From assembly GCA_035384565.1 (NCBI GenBank), contig DAOOIT010000002.1:22428-86427 (forward strand): 64,000 nt of DNA, in the 5' to 3' direction. Under the pieces are notes generated by a model. It was not told the DNA's origin. It saw nothing but the letters and a program-made list of their open reading frames with translations, and did not search any database. The position numbers and the translations under genes were made by a program. This DNA is from Planctomycetota bacterium (lineage in GTDB: Bacteria > Planctomycetota > PUPC01 > DSUN01). This document shows positions 51,700-59,967 of this stretch, piece after piece; position 1 is the first letter of the stretch, and each line of letters opens with the position of its first letter.

Positions 51700-53987
51700 T
51701 GCAAGAGATGGGTAGGGTGTGCATACTTGCACACCATCTTCGCAGTGCCTCCCGTCCAATCCCGCGTGCAAGCATGCACGCCCTACCAGTTCTCGGCCTG
51801 CTGCTCGCGGCGACGGCGTGGGGCGTGGAGATCGTGCGGGAGGGGAAGCCGCTCGGCGCGGTGTGGCACGCGGGCGATGCGAAGGAGGCCGCTGCCGATG
51901 CCGCCGAGTTCATCGCCAGGATGTCAGGCGCGAACCTCGACACGAAGGTCGCCGCGGCGGGCGAGCGGCCCCCCGCGGGCGAGCCGGCCATCGTGCTGGG
52001 CGCTCTGGCGCTGGAGATGGGCCTCAAGCCCCCGCCGAAAACCGTCTCGCTCGACGGCTATTGCCTCCAGACAAAGGGCAGCCACCTGCTTGCGGCCGGC
52101 GAATCGCCCCTCGCCACCCGTTTCGCCGTCACGCATTTCCTCGAGGCCCTCGGCTGCCGCTGGTTCATGGCCAACAGGCTGGGCGAGGTGATCCCCGAGC
52201 TGAAGACCATCTCGCTCGACGGCTTCGACGCGAGCGAGAAGCCCGACTTCCTCTACCGCAACGTCTGGAACTTCGTGCCGCAGGCCCGCTCGCGCCTGGG
52301 CGGAGTTGACCTGCCCAACCGCCACGACTGGGAGCACGTGCCGCCCGACAAGTATTTCAAGGACCACCCCGAGTACTACGCCCTCCGCGGGGGCGAGCGG
52401 CGGCCCGGCGGCTGGCTGTGCACGAGCCACCCCGACGTTGCCCGCCTGTTCGCCGAAGCCTACGTCGCCAAGGCGAAGAAGGGGCTGAAGGCCGACACCA
52501 TCTCGCCGCCCGACGGCCGCGGCTTCTGCGAGTGCGACAAGTGCAGGGCCCTCGATGTGCCCGGCTACATCGAGCCCAGCTCCGGCACCCTCTCGATGTC
52601 CGACCGCTACGTCCGCTTCTTCGACGCCGTCGGCCAGCAGGTGGCCCGCGACGCGCCCGGCTTCATCCTGAGCTTCTACTGCTACTCCGACTACACGCTG
52701 CCGCCGAAGACCGTGAGCAAGGTCGCGGGCAACCTCTGCGCCTGGGTCACGACCATCCGCTTCTGCCGCATCCACGGCGTCAACAACCCCCGCTGCGAAT
52801 CGCGCCAGCGCTACAAGGCCGTCGTCGAGGCCTGGGCCAAGCTCATGCAGACCGCCTGCTACGACTACAACTACAACCTCGCCGAGGTCACGGTGCCCAT
52901 CTCCAAGATCGCCTACATGAAGGAGAACATCCCCTTCCTCAAGAGCACCGGCTGCTGGGGCATCAACCTGGAGTCCATGTCGGCCTGGAACCTCTACGGC
53001 CCCCACACCTATCTGGCCAGCCGCCTGATGTGGAAGGCCGATGCCGACGCGGACGCCATCCTCGACGACTACTACGCCAAGCTCTTCGGCAAGGCCGCGC
53101 GCGACGTGAAAGCCTATTGGGAGCGGATTGACAAGGCGGTGCGCGAGGCCGACGTCCACGTCGGCTCCTTCCACGGCGTCCACGCCATCTGGACCCCCGA
53201 CCTCGTGAAACAATGCGAGGCCGACCTCGACGCCGCGGCAAGGGCCGCCGAGAATGATGTCGAGCGCGAGCGGGTCACGCTCTTCCGCTCCGGCCTCGAG
53301 AGCGCCCGCTTCTTCCTCGCCGTCCGCGACGCCATCAACCGCTGCGACTTCGCGGCGGCCAAGACCGCCTTCGACGCCTGGCTGAAGCACATGGACGACG
53401 CCTTCGCCAGGCAGTACAGCACCATGGGCGGCTACAAGCGCGGCTACGCCGAATGGTTCCTCAAGCCCGTCATCGAGAGCGGACTCGCCCGCACGACCGG
53501 CGAGCGCACGCTCGTGGCCCAACTGCCCGACGAGTGGGACTTCCGTTACGACCCCGCCGACGGTGGCGAAAAAGAGGGCTGGTTCAAGGCCGAAGTCGCT
53601 GCCGATGGCTGGCAGAAGGTGAAGACCTACTCCGCCACCCTCAACGAGCAGAAGGTGCCCGAACAGCTCACCTGGATGTGGTACCGCACGCGGCTCAAGG
53701 CGCCCGACGCCCTGCCCGCCGGCCCGCTGCACCTGTGGTTCGGCGAGGTGGACGGCAGCCCGACGAAAGTGTGGGTGAACGGGGAGCTCGTGGGCGAGTT
53801 CACCGGCGCCCGCAAGCCCAGCGAGGTCGAGGTCACGGGCAAGCTGCTCGCGGGCAAGGAGAACCTTGTCGTGGTCAAGACCGGCCACCTGAGCATCAGC
53901 GAGCTGATGCTCGGCGGCATCGTGCGCCCCGCGATGCTCTACGCCGGCCCCAAGCCCGAGCCGCCCGCGAAGGCACGGAATCAATGA
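51699..53987 (+). CDS. Secreted DUF4838 protein
   Basis: 762 residues from the ATG at 51,699, which overlaps the preceding stop (TGATG) and follows AGGAG. The first ~27 residues are encoded by a palindromic element, and the hydrophobic core LPVLGLLLAATAWGV follows. An ATG at 51,774 would give a conventional signal but lacks a ribosome-binding site. DUF4838 features: the N-terminal alpha/beta domain, LEALGCRWFMANRLGEVIP, the PPDGRGFCECDKCRAL signature and GINLESMSAWNLYGP. A C-terminal beta-sandwich (about 600-750, DALPAGPLHLWFGEVDGSPT) resembles a galactose-binding-like domain. Second DUF4838 protein of the window, probably a glycosidase. Confidence 0.84.
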   Translation: MQEMGRVCILAHHLRSASRPIPRASMHALPVLGLLLAATAWGVEIVREGKPLGAVWHAGDAKEAAADAAEFIARMSGANLDTKVAAAGERPPAGEPAIVLGALALEMGLKPPPKTVSLDGYCLQTKGSHLLAAGESPLATRFAVTHFLEALGCRWFMANRLGEVIPELKTISLDGFDASEKPDFLYRNVWNFVPQARSRLGGVDLPNRHDWEHVPPDKYFKDHPEYYALRGGERRPGGWLCTSHPDVARLFAEAYVAKAKKGLKADTISPPDGRGFCECDKCRALDVPGYIEPSSGTLSMSDRYVRFFDAVGQQVARDAPGFILSFYCYSDYTLPPKTVSKVAGNLCAWVTTIRFCRIHGVNNPRCESRQRYKAVVEAWAKLMQTACYDYNYNLAEVTVPISKIAYMKENIPFLKSTGCWGINLESMSAWNLYGPHTYLASRLMWKADADADAILDDYYAKLFGKAARDVKAYWERIDKAVREADVHVGSFHGVHAIWTPDLVKQCEADLDAAARAAENDVERERVTLFRSGLESARFFLAVRDAINRCDFAAAKTAFDAWLKHMDDAFARQYSTMGGYKRGYAEWFLKPVIESGLARTTGERTLVAQLPDEWDFRYDPADGGEKEGWFKAEVAADGWQKVKTYSATLNEQKVPEQLTWMWYRTRLKAPDALPAGPLHLWFGEVDGSPTKVWVNGELVGEFTGARKPSEVEVTGKLLAGKENLVVVKTGHLSISELMLGGIVRPAMLYAGPKPEPPAKARNQ
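51711..51787. repeat. Paired inverted repeat covering the N-terminus of the DUF4838 gene
   Basis: GGTAGGGTGTGCATACTTGC... (51,711-51,731) and its inverted copy at 51,767-51,787 (19 of 21 bases complementary). The span is read as GRVCILAHHLRS...RASMHALP in the DUF4838 protein. Confidence 0.85.
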
Positions 53988-55723
53988 GGAAGGCAGGAAT
54001 GCAGAAAAGGAAACTCCTTGCTGTGGTGGGCGCGCTGGTCGTGGCCATGCAAGCCAGCCGCGCGGCGAGCTTCTTCGTTGCGCCCGACGGCACGGCGCAG
54101 GGCGACGGCACCCGCGAGAAGCCATTCAGCCTCGCAGCCATCCCCCGCGAGAAGCTCAAGCCCGGGGACGAGGTGGTCTTCCTTGATGGCGTCTACAAGG
54201 GCACCTTGAGCATCTCGTCCATCGGCAACGAGAAGGGGCCGATCGTCTACCGCGCCGCGAACCGCCACCGGGCGATCCTCGACGGCGGCACGCCCGTCGC
54301 CGGCTGGCAGAAGGCGCCCAACCTCGCGGGCGTGTGGACCTGCCGAATGAACGCCGTGCCCGAGCGCTTCCTCGTGAACGGCGAAGGGCTCATCCCCTCC
54401 ACCTCGCGCTGGCGGCGCGACGGCAAGGAGTCCCTCGATGAGGGGATGTTTGCCAGCGAGAAGATAGAGCGCGACCCCGACGTGCTGGAGGAGGACAAAG
54501 GCGGGGCGAGAAACCGCGAATCGGGCGAATCAGGAGAACGCCCGGCCCATTCGCGGGATTCGCGGGATTCGCGGTTTGCCGGCTCCCGCTTCCTCGTCCA
54601 CATCCGCCCCTGGGCCGGGGCGGAGCCCAAGGAAGTCTTCGCCCTTTCCGGCACCATCCTGCATGTGAGCGGCGCGTACAACATTGTGGACGGCTTCCTG
54701 GTCCGCCGCGGGGTCATCGGCATCGGCCTCGGCGGCAAGCTGGTCCACACCTACAAACAGGAGGCGGGCACGTACCTCGACATCTCGGGCCTCGCCAACA
54801 ACTCCTATGGCTCGTTCAACATCGTCCGAAACTGCATCGTCCGCGACATGATGGGCTGCGGCATGACCTCCAACGAGAGCCGCTTCAACCTGATCGAGGA
54901 CTGCGTGATCTATAACGCGGGCATGGGCCAGGGCGACCACGGCATCTATATCTCGCAGGGCGCCGAAAACCTCGTGCTGCGGCGAAACGTCTGGTGGCGC
55001 ACCAGCGGCGGGGCGATCCACATCTATTCGGGCACCGGCGTGGATAGCCCGCGCAATATCGTGGTCGAGCGAAACGTCTTCGGCCCCGACAAGCGCAACC
55101 GCTGCTTCCCGCTCGCCGGCCGCAAGAGCGCGGCGGTCTACGTTTGGGGCGGCAGCCGCTGGGCGGGGGGCAACCGCATTGTCCACAACCTCGTCCTCGG
55201 CCCGGTGGACCGCGCGATGTCGGTCCACAAGTGCCACTTCAACCTGATCGCCCACAACACGCTCGTCGGCAGCGACGGTGCGCCGGTCCAGATCGGCGAG
55301 AGCTTCGGCAATCTCATCCTCAACAACATCCTCGAATACGCCCCCGGCGGCGAGGCGCATCCTGGCGGCTATGTGAACTTCCTCGACGACGCCCGCGGCC
55401 CGGCCCTCAACACCGTGCGGGGTAACCTGCTGCTGCCGCGCGGCGACGGGGGCAAGGAGGTGCCTGCCTGGGCGCTGGCGAGCAAGTTCGCGGCGGCCGA
55501 CCCGTTCGTTGACAGAGCGAAGTTCGACTTCCGGCTCAAGCCCGACAGTCAAGCCATCGGCCTGGGCATTCCTTTCCCGCATCTCACCCCCGAGGGGAAG
55601 GACAAGGCCCCCTCCGCCGGCGCCCTGGAGCCCGGCGACGAGGTGTTCGGCGAGAAAGGCAAGTTCCCCGAGATTCCCCAATGGCTTCTCGACGAATGGC
55701 CGCTCTCGAGGCGCGGCCAGTGA
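53984..55723 (+). CDS. Secreted right-handed beta-helix protein
   Basis: 579 residues, starting within the previous stop (ATGA); a second ATG at 53,999 is possible. Signal: RKLLAVVGALVVAMQASRA. SFFVAPDGTAQGDGTREKPF and LKPGDEVVFLDGVYKG are the usual opening of pectate-lyase-like parallel beta-helix proteins. Repeated N-rich rungs follow (NIVRNCIVRDMMGCG, FNLIEDCVIYNAG, NLVLRRNVWWRTSGG, FNLIAHNTLVGSDG, NLILNNILEY). Residues about 176-198 (RNRESGESGE...HSRDSRDSRFA) are encoded by the palindromic element at 54,511-54,577. Likely a polysaccharide lyase or glycan-binding enzyme; a catalytic residue cannot be named. Confidence 0.85.
   Translation: MRKAGMQKRKLLAVVGALVVAMQASRAASFFVAPDGTAQGDGTREKPFSLAAIPREKLKPGDEVVFLDGVYKGTLSISSIGNEKGPIVYRAANRHRAILDGGTPVAGWQKAPNLAGVWTCRMNAVPERFLVNGEGLIPSTSRWRRDGKESLDEGMFASEKIERDPDVLEEDKGGARNRESGESGERPAHSRDSRDSRFAGSRFLVHIRPWAGAEPKEVFALSGTILHVSGAYNIVDGFLVRRGVIGIGLGGKLVHTYKQEAGTYLDISGLANNSYGSFNIVRNCIVRDMMGCGMTSNESRFNLIEDCVIYNAGMGQGDHGIYISQGAENLVLRRNVWWRTSGGAIHIYSGTGVDSPRNIVVERNVFGPDKRNRCFPLAGRKSAAVYVWGGSRWAGGNRIVHNLVLGPVDRAMSVHKCHFNLIAHNTLVGSDGAPVQIGESFGNLILNNILEYAPGGEAHPGGYVNFLDDARGPALNTVRGNLLLPRGDGGKEVPAWALASKFAAADPFVDRAKFDFRLKPDSQAIGLGIPFPHLTPEGKDKAPSAGALEPGDEVFGEKGKFPEIPQWLLDEWPLSRRGQ
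54511..54577. repeat. In-frame palindromic element, RNRES family (copy 2)
   Basis: Arms AAACCGCGAATC (54,511-54,522) and GATTCGCGGTTT (54,566-54,577), identical to those of copy 1. The internal part is nine bases (three codons) shorter, so the frame is kept. It is read as RNRESGESGE...HSRDSRDSRFA in the beta-helix gene. Confidence 0.9.
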
Positions 55724-56385
55724 AGCGCATCCTCTCCGTCGTCGCGCTCGCCTGCGCTCTGGCCGGCTGCCAGCAGTTCGGCGGGCGGTTCACACCCGAG
55801 CCCGGCGACCTGCTGTTCCAGGACCTCGATGCCGGGCCGCTGTGCGACGCCATTGAGGCGGTGACCGAGGGGGTTGGTGGAGCCAAGTTCTCCCACGTGG
55901 GCATCGCCGCCCGCTCGAACGACGGGCGGGCCATCGTCATCGAGGCGGGTGGGGGCGGGGTGAAGACGACCTCGCTCGAGCAGTTCCTCGCACGCAGCCG
56001 CGACGCCCGCGGCCGCCCGAAAGTGGTCGTGGGGCGCCTGCGGCCCGCCTATCGCCACCTGATCCCCCGGGCGCTCGACGAGGCCGTCGCGCTCCTGGGC
56101 AAGCCCTACGACAAGGTCTTCGCCATCGGTAACGACGGCTTCTATTGCTCAGAACTGGTCTACGAAGCGTTCCGGCGGGCGAACGGCGGGCAGCCGCTCT
56201 TCGACCTGGCGCCCATGACCTTCCGCGACCCCGCGACCGGCGCGACGCTGCCCACCTGGGCCGACTACTTCCGCAAGCTCGACGCCCCGGTCCCCGAGGG
56301 GCAGCCGGGCATCAACCCCGGCGGCATCTCGCGCTCGTCCGCGATCCGGATCATCCACGCCTACGGCCGGCCGACGGGGTGGTGA
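55720..56385 (+). CDS. YiiX-like permuted papain-fold lipoprotein
   Basis: 221 residues from a GTG overlapping the previous stop (GTGA), with GAGG seven bases upstream. The signal ends in the lipobox LAGC (Cys17). PGDLLFQ at 29-34, FSHVGIA with His59, and FYCSELVYEAF with Cys143 match the permuted NlpC/P60 (YiiX/YebB) group, which hydrolyses amide or ester bonds in cell-wall peptides or lipids. The remaining polar residue of the triad may be E75 (VIEAGGGG). It is translationally coupled to the beta-helix gene, and its end lies 13 bases from the convergent M24 gene. Confidence 0.85.
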   Translation: MKRILSVVALACALAGCQQFGGRFTPEPGDLLFQDLDAGPLCDAIEAVTEGVGGAKFSHVGIAARSNDGRAIVIEAGGGGVKTTSLEQFLARSRDARGRPKVVVGRLRPAYRHLIPRALDEAVALLGKPYDKVFAIGNDGFYCSELVYEAFRRANGGQPLFDLAPMTFRDPATGATLPTWADYFRKLDAPVPEGQPGINPGGISRSSAIRIIHAYGRPTGW

Positions 56386-56398
56386 GCGGCGCACCGGC

Positions 56399-57745
56399 TC
56401 AGGCTCTCCCCCGCATCGCGGCCTCGACGGCGTCGAGATCGAGCGGGGCGAGGGCAGTGAGGTTCTCGATGCCCGTCTCCGTCACGGCCACGGTGTCCTC
56501 GCAGCGGATGTAGACCTTCTCCTCGGGCACCCACATCTGCGGGTCCACCGAGAAGACGACGCCCGGACGCAAGGGCTGGGCGCGATAGGGGCCGTCGTCG
56601 TGGACGGCCATGCCGACCGGGTGCGAGAGGTGGCCCTTGAACTCCAGCGCCCGGCGGGCCGCCGCCTCGTAGATGGGCTTCGAGAACCTCGTGCGCTCGA
56701 CCACCTTCGCCATCGCCGCAGCGGCCTCGGCGTGAATCTCGTCCGCCGTCCGGCCCGGGCGGATGAGAGGCAGAAGGGTCTTGTGGTACTCGACGATGAA
56801 GCTGTACAACTCGCGCTGCCAGGGGGCATACGCGCCGCCGACGGGCCAGATGCGGCCGATATCGCTCGTGTAGTAGTGGTAGTCGGGCGCTACGTCCATC
56901 AACACGATATCGCCGTCCTGCATCACGGCGTCGTTGCGGTTGTAGTGGCCGTGCCACATGTTGGCCCCCGAGGCGATGATGGCGGCGTAGCCCTCGCCGC
57001 GGGCACCGTGGCGAATGTAGAGGCCGACCGCGATGGCGGCCAGCTCGCGCTCGACCATGCCCGGCTTCGTCGCTCGCATGGCCTCGGCGACGGCCAGCGC
57101 CGTCAGCTCGCCCGCGCGGCGCAGGAGGGCCACCTCGCGCGTGCTCTTGACGGAGCGGAGCGTGTCGAGGGTGGGCGTGAGGTCGCGAAGCTCCAGCCTC
57201 GGCAGGCGCGCACGCAGCAGGGCGATGAGGTGCTGCTCGCGGCTCAGGCGGCCGTCCCACGGGTCGCTCGCCGCCGATCGCTCGGCGTGGAGCATGGAGC
57301 CCCGGCTGGCCGTGCGGCCCTCGGTCGGGCGGAACGGGGTGTAGAGCACGCTCACCTGCTGAAGGTGGCCGGCAAGCGCTTCGGGCGGGTGGACGCTGTC
57401 CACGCCCGTCAGGCGCTTGACCAGGTCGGCGTCCTCGGCGGCGAGTGATGGGCCTTCGGCGGCCGCCTGCTCGGGGCGGTGGGGCAGGAAGAGCCGCGCC
57501 TTGCGGCTCCGCCCGTCGAGGAACAGGTATGCGTGCGGCACCTCGATGCCACAACAATAGTAGAACTCGTTGGACTGTCGGAAGACCTCCATTCCGCCCT
57601 GCTGCGGCGCGCCCTGGATCAGGGCGTGGGCCTCGGGGCCGATGGCGTCGAAAACCTTCGCCCATCGCTCCTGGAACTCTTCGGGCGGGAAGTCGGTCTG
57701 GAACAGCTTGCTCTCGGCCGCATTGGCCTCAGTCTGTGGTGCCAT
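56399..57745 (-). CDS. M24 family aminopeptidase (Xaa-Pro type)
   Basis: 448 residues from the ATG at 57,745, with GAGGAG upstream. The N-terminal AMP-N/creatinase-like domain (about 20-190, FPPEEFQERWAKVFDAIG, QSNEFYYCCGIEVPHAYLFL) precedes the pita-bread domain. Metal ligands can be placed: D284 in MDVAPDY, D295 in TSDIGR, the His of LSHPVGMAVHD and the glutamates in CEDTVAVTE. HGHYNRND supplies the substrate-binding His. It matches Xaa-Pro aminopeptidase P, which removes N-terminal residues before proline. Cytoplasmic. Its position among glycan enzymes appears incidental. Confidence 0.92.
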   Translation of the reverse strand: MAPQTEANAAESKLFQTDFPPEEFQERWAKVFDAIGPEAHALIQGAPQQGGMEVFRQSNEFYYCCGIEVPHAYLFLDGRSRKARLFLPHRPEQAAAEGPSLAAEDADLVKRLTGVDSVHPPEALAGHLQQVSVLYTPFRPTEGRTASRGSMLHAERSAASDPWDGRLSREQHLIALLRARLPRLELRDLTPTLDTLRSVKSTREVALLRRAGELTALAVAEAMRATKPGMVERELAAIAVGLYIRHGARGEGYAAIIASGANMWHGHYNRNDAVMQDGDIVLMDVAPDYHYYTSDIGRIWPVGGAYAPWQRELYSFIVEYHKTLLPLIRPGRTADEIHAEAAAAMAKVVERTRFSKPIYEAAARRALEFKGHLSHPVGMAVHDDGPYRAQPLRPGVVFSVDPQMWVPEEKVYIRCEDTVAVTETGIENLTALAPLDLDAVEAAMRGRA

Positions 57746-57788
57746 GCAAACTCCTCGAACCGTGGCTTGTGGACACAACACGAGAGGA

Positions 57789-57856
57789 TGATTGGATGGG
57801 TGGATAAATGGATGATTGCCCGGCACTCATCCACCCATCCATTCATCCATTCATTC
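57789..57856. repeat. GGATGGAT-type inverted repeat overlapping a stop codon
   Basis: GATTGGATGGGTGGATAAAT... pairs imperfectly with ...CATCCACCCATCCATTCATC downstream. The right arm contains the stop codon of the GH51 gene (57,843-57,845), so the protein's last residues (GMNG) are encoded by the repeat. Confidence 0.65.
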
Positions 57857-59792
57857 CCCATTGGACCCTCGCCACACTGTGGGGCGGCAGTGAGACCACG
57901 AGTTGCCCCTCCGGCCCGCGCCGCACGGCGAGCCGCCGGCGGCGAAACACGGAACCGGGGCGGTAGTTGCTGGCTGTGAGGAGACAGGCCTCCCGCGGGG
58001 CAGAGACGCCCCGCCCACAAGGGAGTGTCTGGGCGCCCGCCAGCGAGATCGCCGCCTCGCGGGCGGCGTCGGGGCTGCGATTGACGAGGGTGACGGTGAG
58101 CTGCCCGGTGCGCGGGTTGCGCGAGGCAACTATATCGAGGTCGTCGCCTTCCGGCGAGGGCTCAATGTCGAGCAGTTCATTGCCGTGGTGGGCCTTGAAA
58201 AGCGCGTGGACCTGGCCGGTGGGCGTGAGCCGCGCGGAGGCCGGCTCGACGAGGATGGCGCCCTCGTTGACCGGCTCGAAGTAGGCGCCGATAGCGACGC
58301 CGAGCTTGCGCGCCTCGCGGCACAGGTGGCCGAGCATGAGCGCCGCGTAGATGCCCTCGGCCACGCCCGGCTCGCGATACCAGGCGTACCACACGTTCCA
58401 CTCGTCGAAGGCGATGCCGATGTTCTTGTCGCGGCGGGGGCTTTCGGCGATGAGGTCGCGGATGTCGAGCATGGTGAGGCGCGTCTCGCCCGTGTAGCCC
58501 TCGCCGCGGGCGCGGGTGTGGAAGATGATGTCGGGGCACGAGGCGAGGTGGCGGAACTCGGCCTCCCCCTCCGCACCCTCGAACCGCCGCATGAGAGTAT
58601 TGTAGGTGTGGTGTGAGATGTTCTGATAGTAGTCCTCCTCGAAGGCCAGGAGGCCCTGGTACCACTGCTCGCTCCAGCCGGTGGACGACGTGAAGACGAG
58701 GCCGGGGCTGACGGCGCGCATCGCGCGGGCGCAGTCGGCGGCCAGGCGGCTGTACTCGCGGGGCGTGTTGGGGCCTTTCATGTGCGAGTAGCCCATCTCG
58801 TTGCCGAGGGTCCAGTGCCGCACATTGTAGGGTTGCGGGTGGCCGCGTTCGGCGCGCAGGCGGCCCCACTTCGTCTCGGGGCCGCCGTTGCAGTACTCGA
58901 CCCAGGCGGCGGCCTCCTCGACGCCCTCCAGGCTCATGTTGATGGTGAGGAACGGCTCGGCGCCCAGCTCGCGGCAGAGGGCGAGGAACTCGTCGGTGCC
59001 GATCTCGTGGTCGTCGAACCCGTCGGTATGGGGCAGCGTCTCGATGAAGGCGCTCTTCAGCGGCGCGCGGCGGTCCACGGGCAGCAGGCCGTCCTGCCAG
59101 CGGTAGTCGCCGGCGAAGTTGCCCCCCGGCCAGCGCAGGAGCGGCATGCCGATTTCTTTGAGCAGCTTGACCACGTCGCGGCGCAGGCCGTGGAAGTGGT
59201 CGGCGGGCAGGAGCGAGGCCGTGCCTACGTAGAGCACGCCCGGCCCCTGAAACGTGATCTCGAGGCGCGCGTCGGCCGTGGTGGCCGGGGCGGCGAAGCC
59301 GAAGTCCACCTCCGCCCATCCAGCGGCGTTGGCCTTGAAGCGGGCAGGGTTCGGCGCCTTGCCCGAGATGCGGACGCTCACCGCCAGATCGCGGTCGGCG
59401 CGGAGCGCGAGGCGACCGACGTAGCGCCGCCCGCGCACGAGCGGGATGCCGCGCTGGGCGATGCCGCAGCGGGCCTTCGTGAAGCACTCGACCCGCTGCC
59501 GCTGGCAGGCCGAGCCGTTCCGCGCGTCATAGTGCCTGGTGAACGGATCGCCGTCAGTCGCCTTGTAGCCGCCCTGCATTTCGAGCAGGAACCAGCTCTG
59601 GCGCGAGCCGGCCGGCTGCCAACCGTTGGCGAGGCCATTGTGTTGCGGCATGCCGGCGAACTTGCGGTTGCGGAGAAGCTGGGCGCTCAGGCCGCGCCAG
59701 AGGCAACTCCGCGTGTGCTCGAGGTTATGGCCGAACCACAGCGGGGAAATCTCGCCCGCCGTCCGCGCGGGATTCACCAGGAATTCCGTCAT
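57843..59792 (-). CDS. GH51 alpha-L-arabinofuranosidase
   Basis: 649 residues from the ATG at 59,792. No signal peptide, so probably intracellular. The (beta/alpha)8 barrel shows LLRWPGGNFAGDYRW (about 218-232), the acid/base E332 in HWTLGNEMGY and the nucleophile E464 in IAFDEWNVWY, all hallmarks of GH51. The N-terminal ~190 residues form a beta-sandwich (MTEFLVNPARTAGEISPLWF) and the C-terminal ~120 a second one (LTVTLVNRSPDAAREA). The enzyme releases arabinofuranose from arabinan or arabinoxylan oligosaccharides. The stop lies in a palindromic repeat. Same strand as the M24 gene, 97 bases away. Confidence 0.93.
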   Translation of the reverse strand: MTEFLVNPARTAGEISPLWFGHNLEHTRSCLWRGLSAQLLRNRKFAGMPQHNGLANGWQPAGSRQSWFLLEMQGGYKATDGDPFTRHYDARNGSACQRQRVECFTKARCGIAQRGIPLVRGRRYVGRLALRADRDLAVSVRISGKAPNPARFKANAAGWAEVDFGFAAPATTADARLEITFQGPGVLYVGTASLLPADHFHGLRRDVVKLLKEIGMPLLRWPGGNFAGDYRWQDGLLPVDRRAPLKSAFIETLPHTDGFDDHEIGTDEFLALCRELGAEPFLTINMSLEGVEEAAAWVEYCNGGPETKWGRLRAERGHPQPYNVRHWTLGNEMGYSHMKGPNTPREYSRLAADCARAMRAVSPGLVFTSSTGWSEQWYQGLLAFEEDYYQNISHHTYNTLMRRFEGAEGEAEFRHLASCPDIIFHTRARGEGYTGETRLTMLDIRDLIAESPRRDKNIGIAFDEWNVWYAWYREPGVAEGIYAALMLGHLCREARKLGVAIGAYFEPVNEGAILVEPASARLTPTGQVHALFKAHHGNELLDIEPSPEGDDLDIVASRNPRTGQLTVTLVNRSPDAAREAAISLAGAQTLPCGRGVSAPREACLLTASNYRPGSVFRRRRLAVRRGPEGQLVVSLPPHSVARVQWGMNG

Positions 59793-59967
59793 CGGGCCCC
59801 CTGTCTTATCGCAGGATCGCGGCGCGGTGGCTGTCGACTCTACCCGCGGCGGCGTCTCCCTGCAGAGAGGTCCGCCGGCGTCCATTGTGGCGAACAGCCC
59901 CGCCGTGTCAAGCGAGGAGGAGAGCCCCACGCAAGGCCGGGCGGCGCTACGGGGCGCCGGCGCGCCC

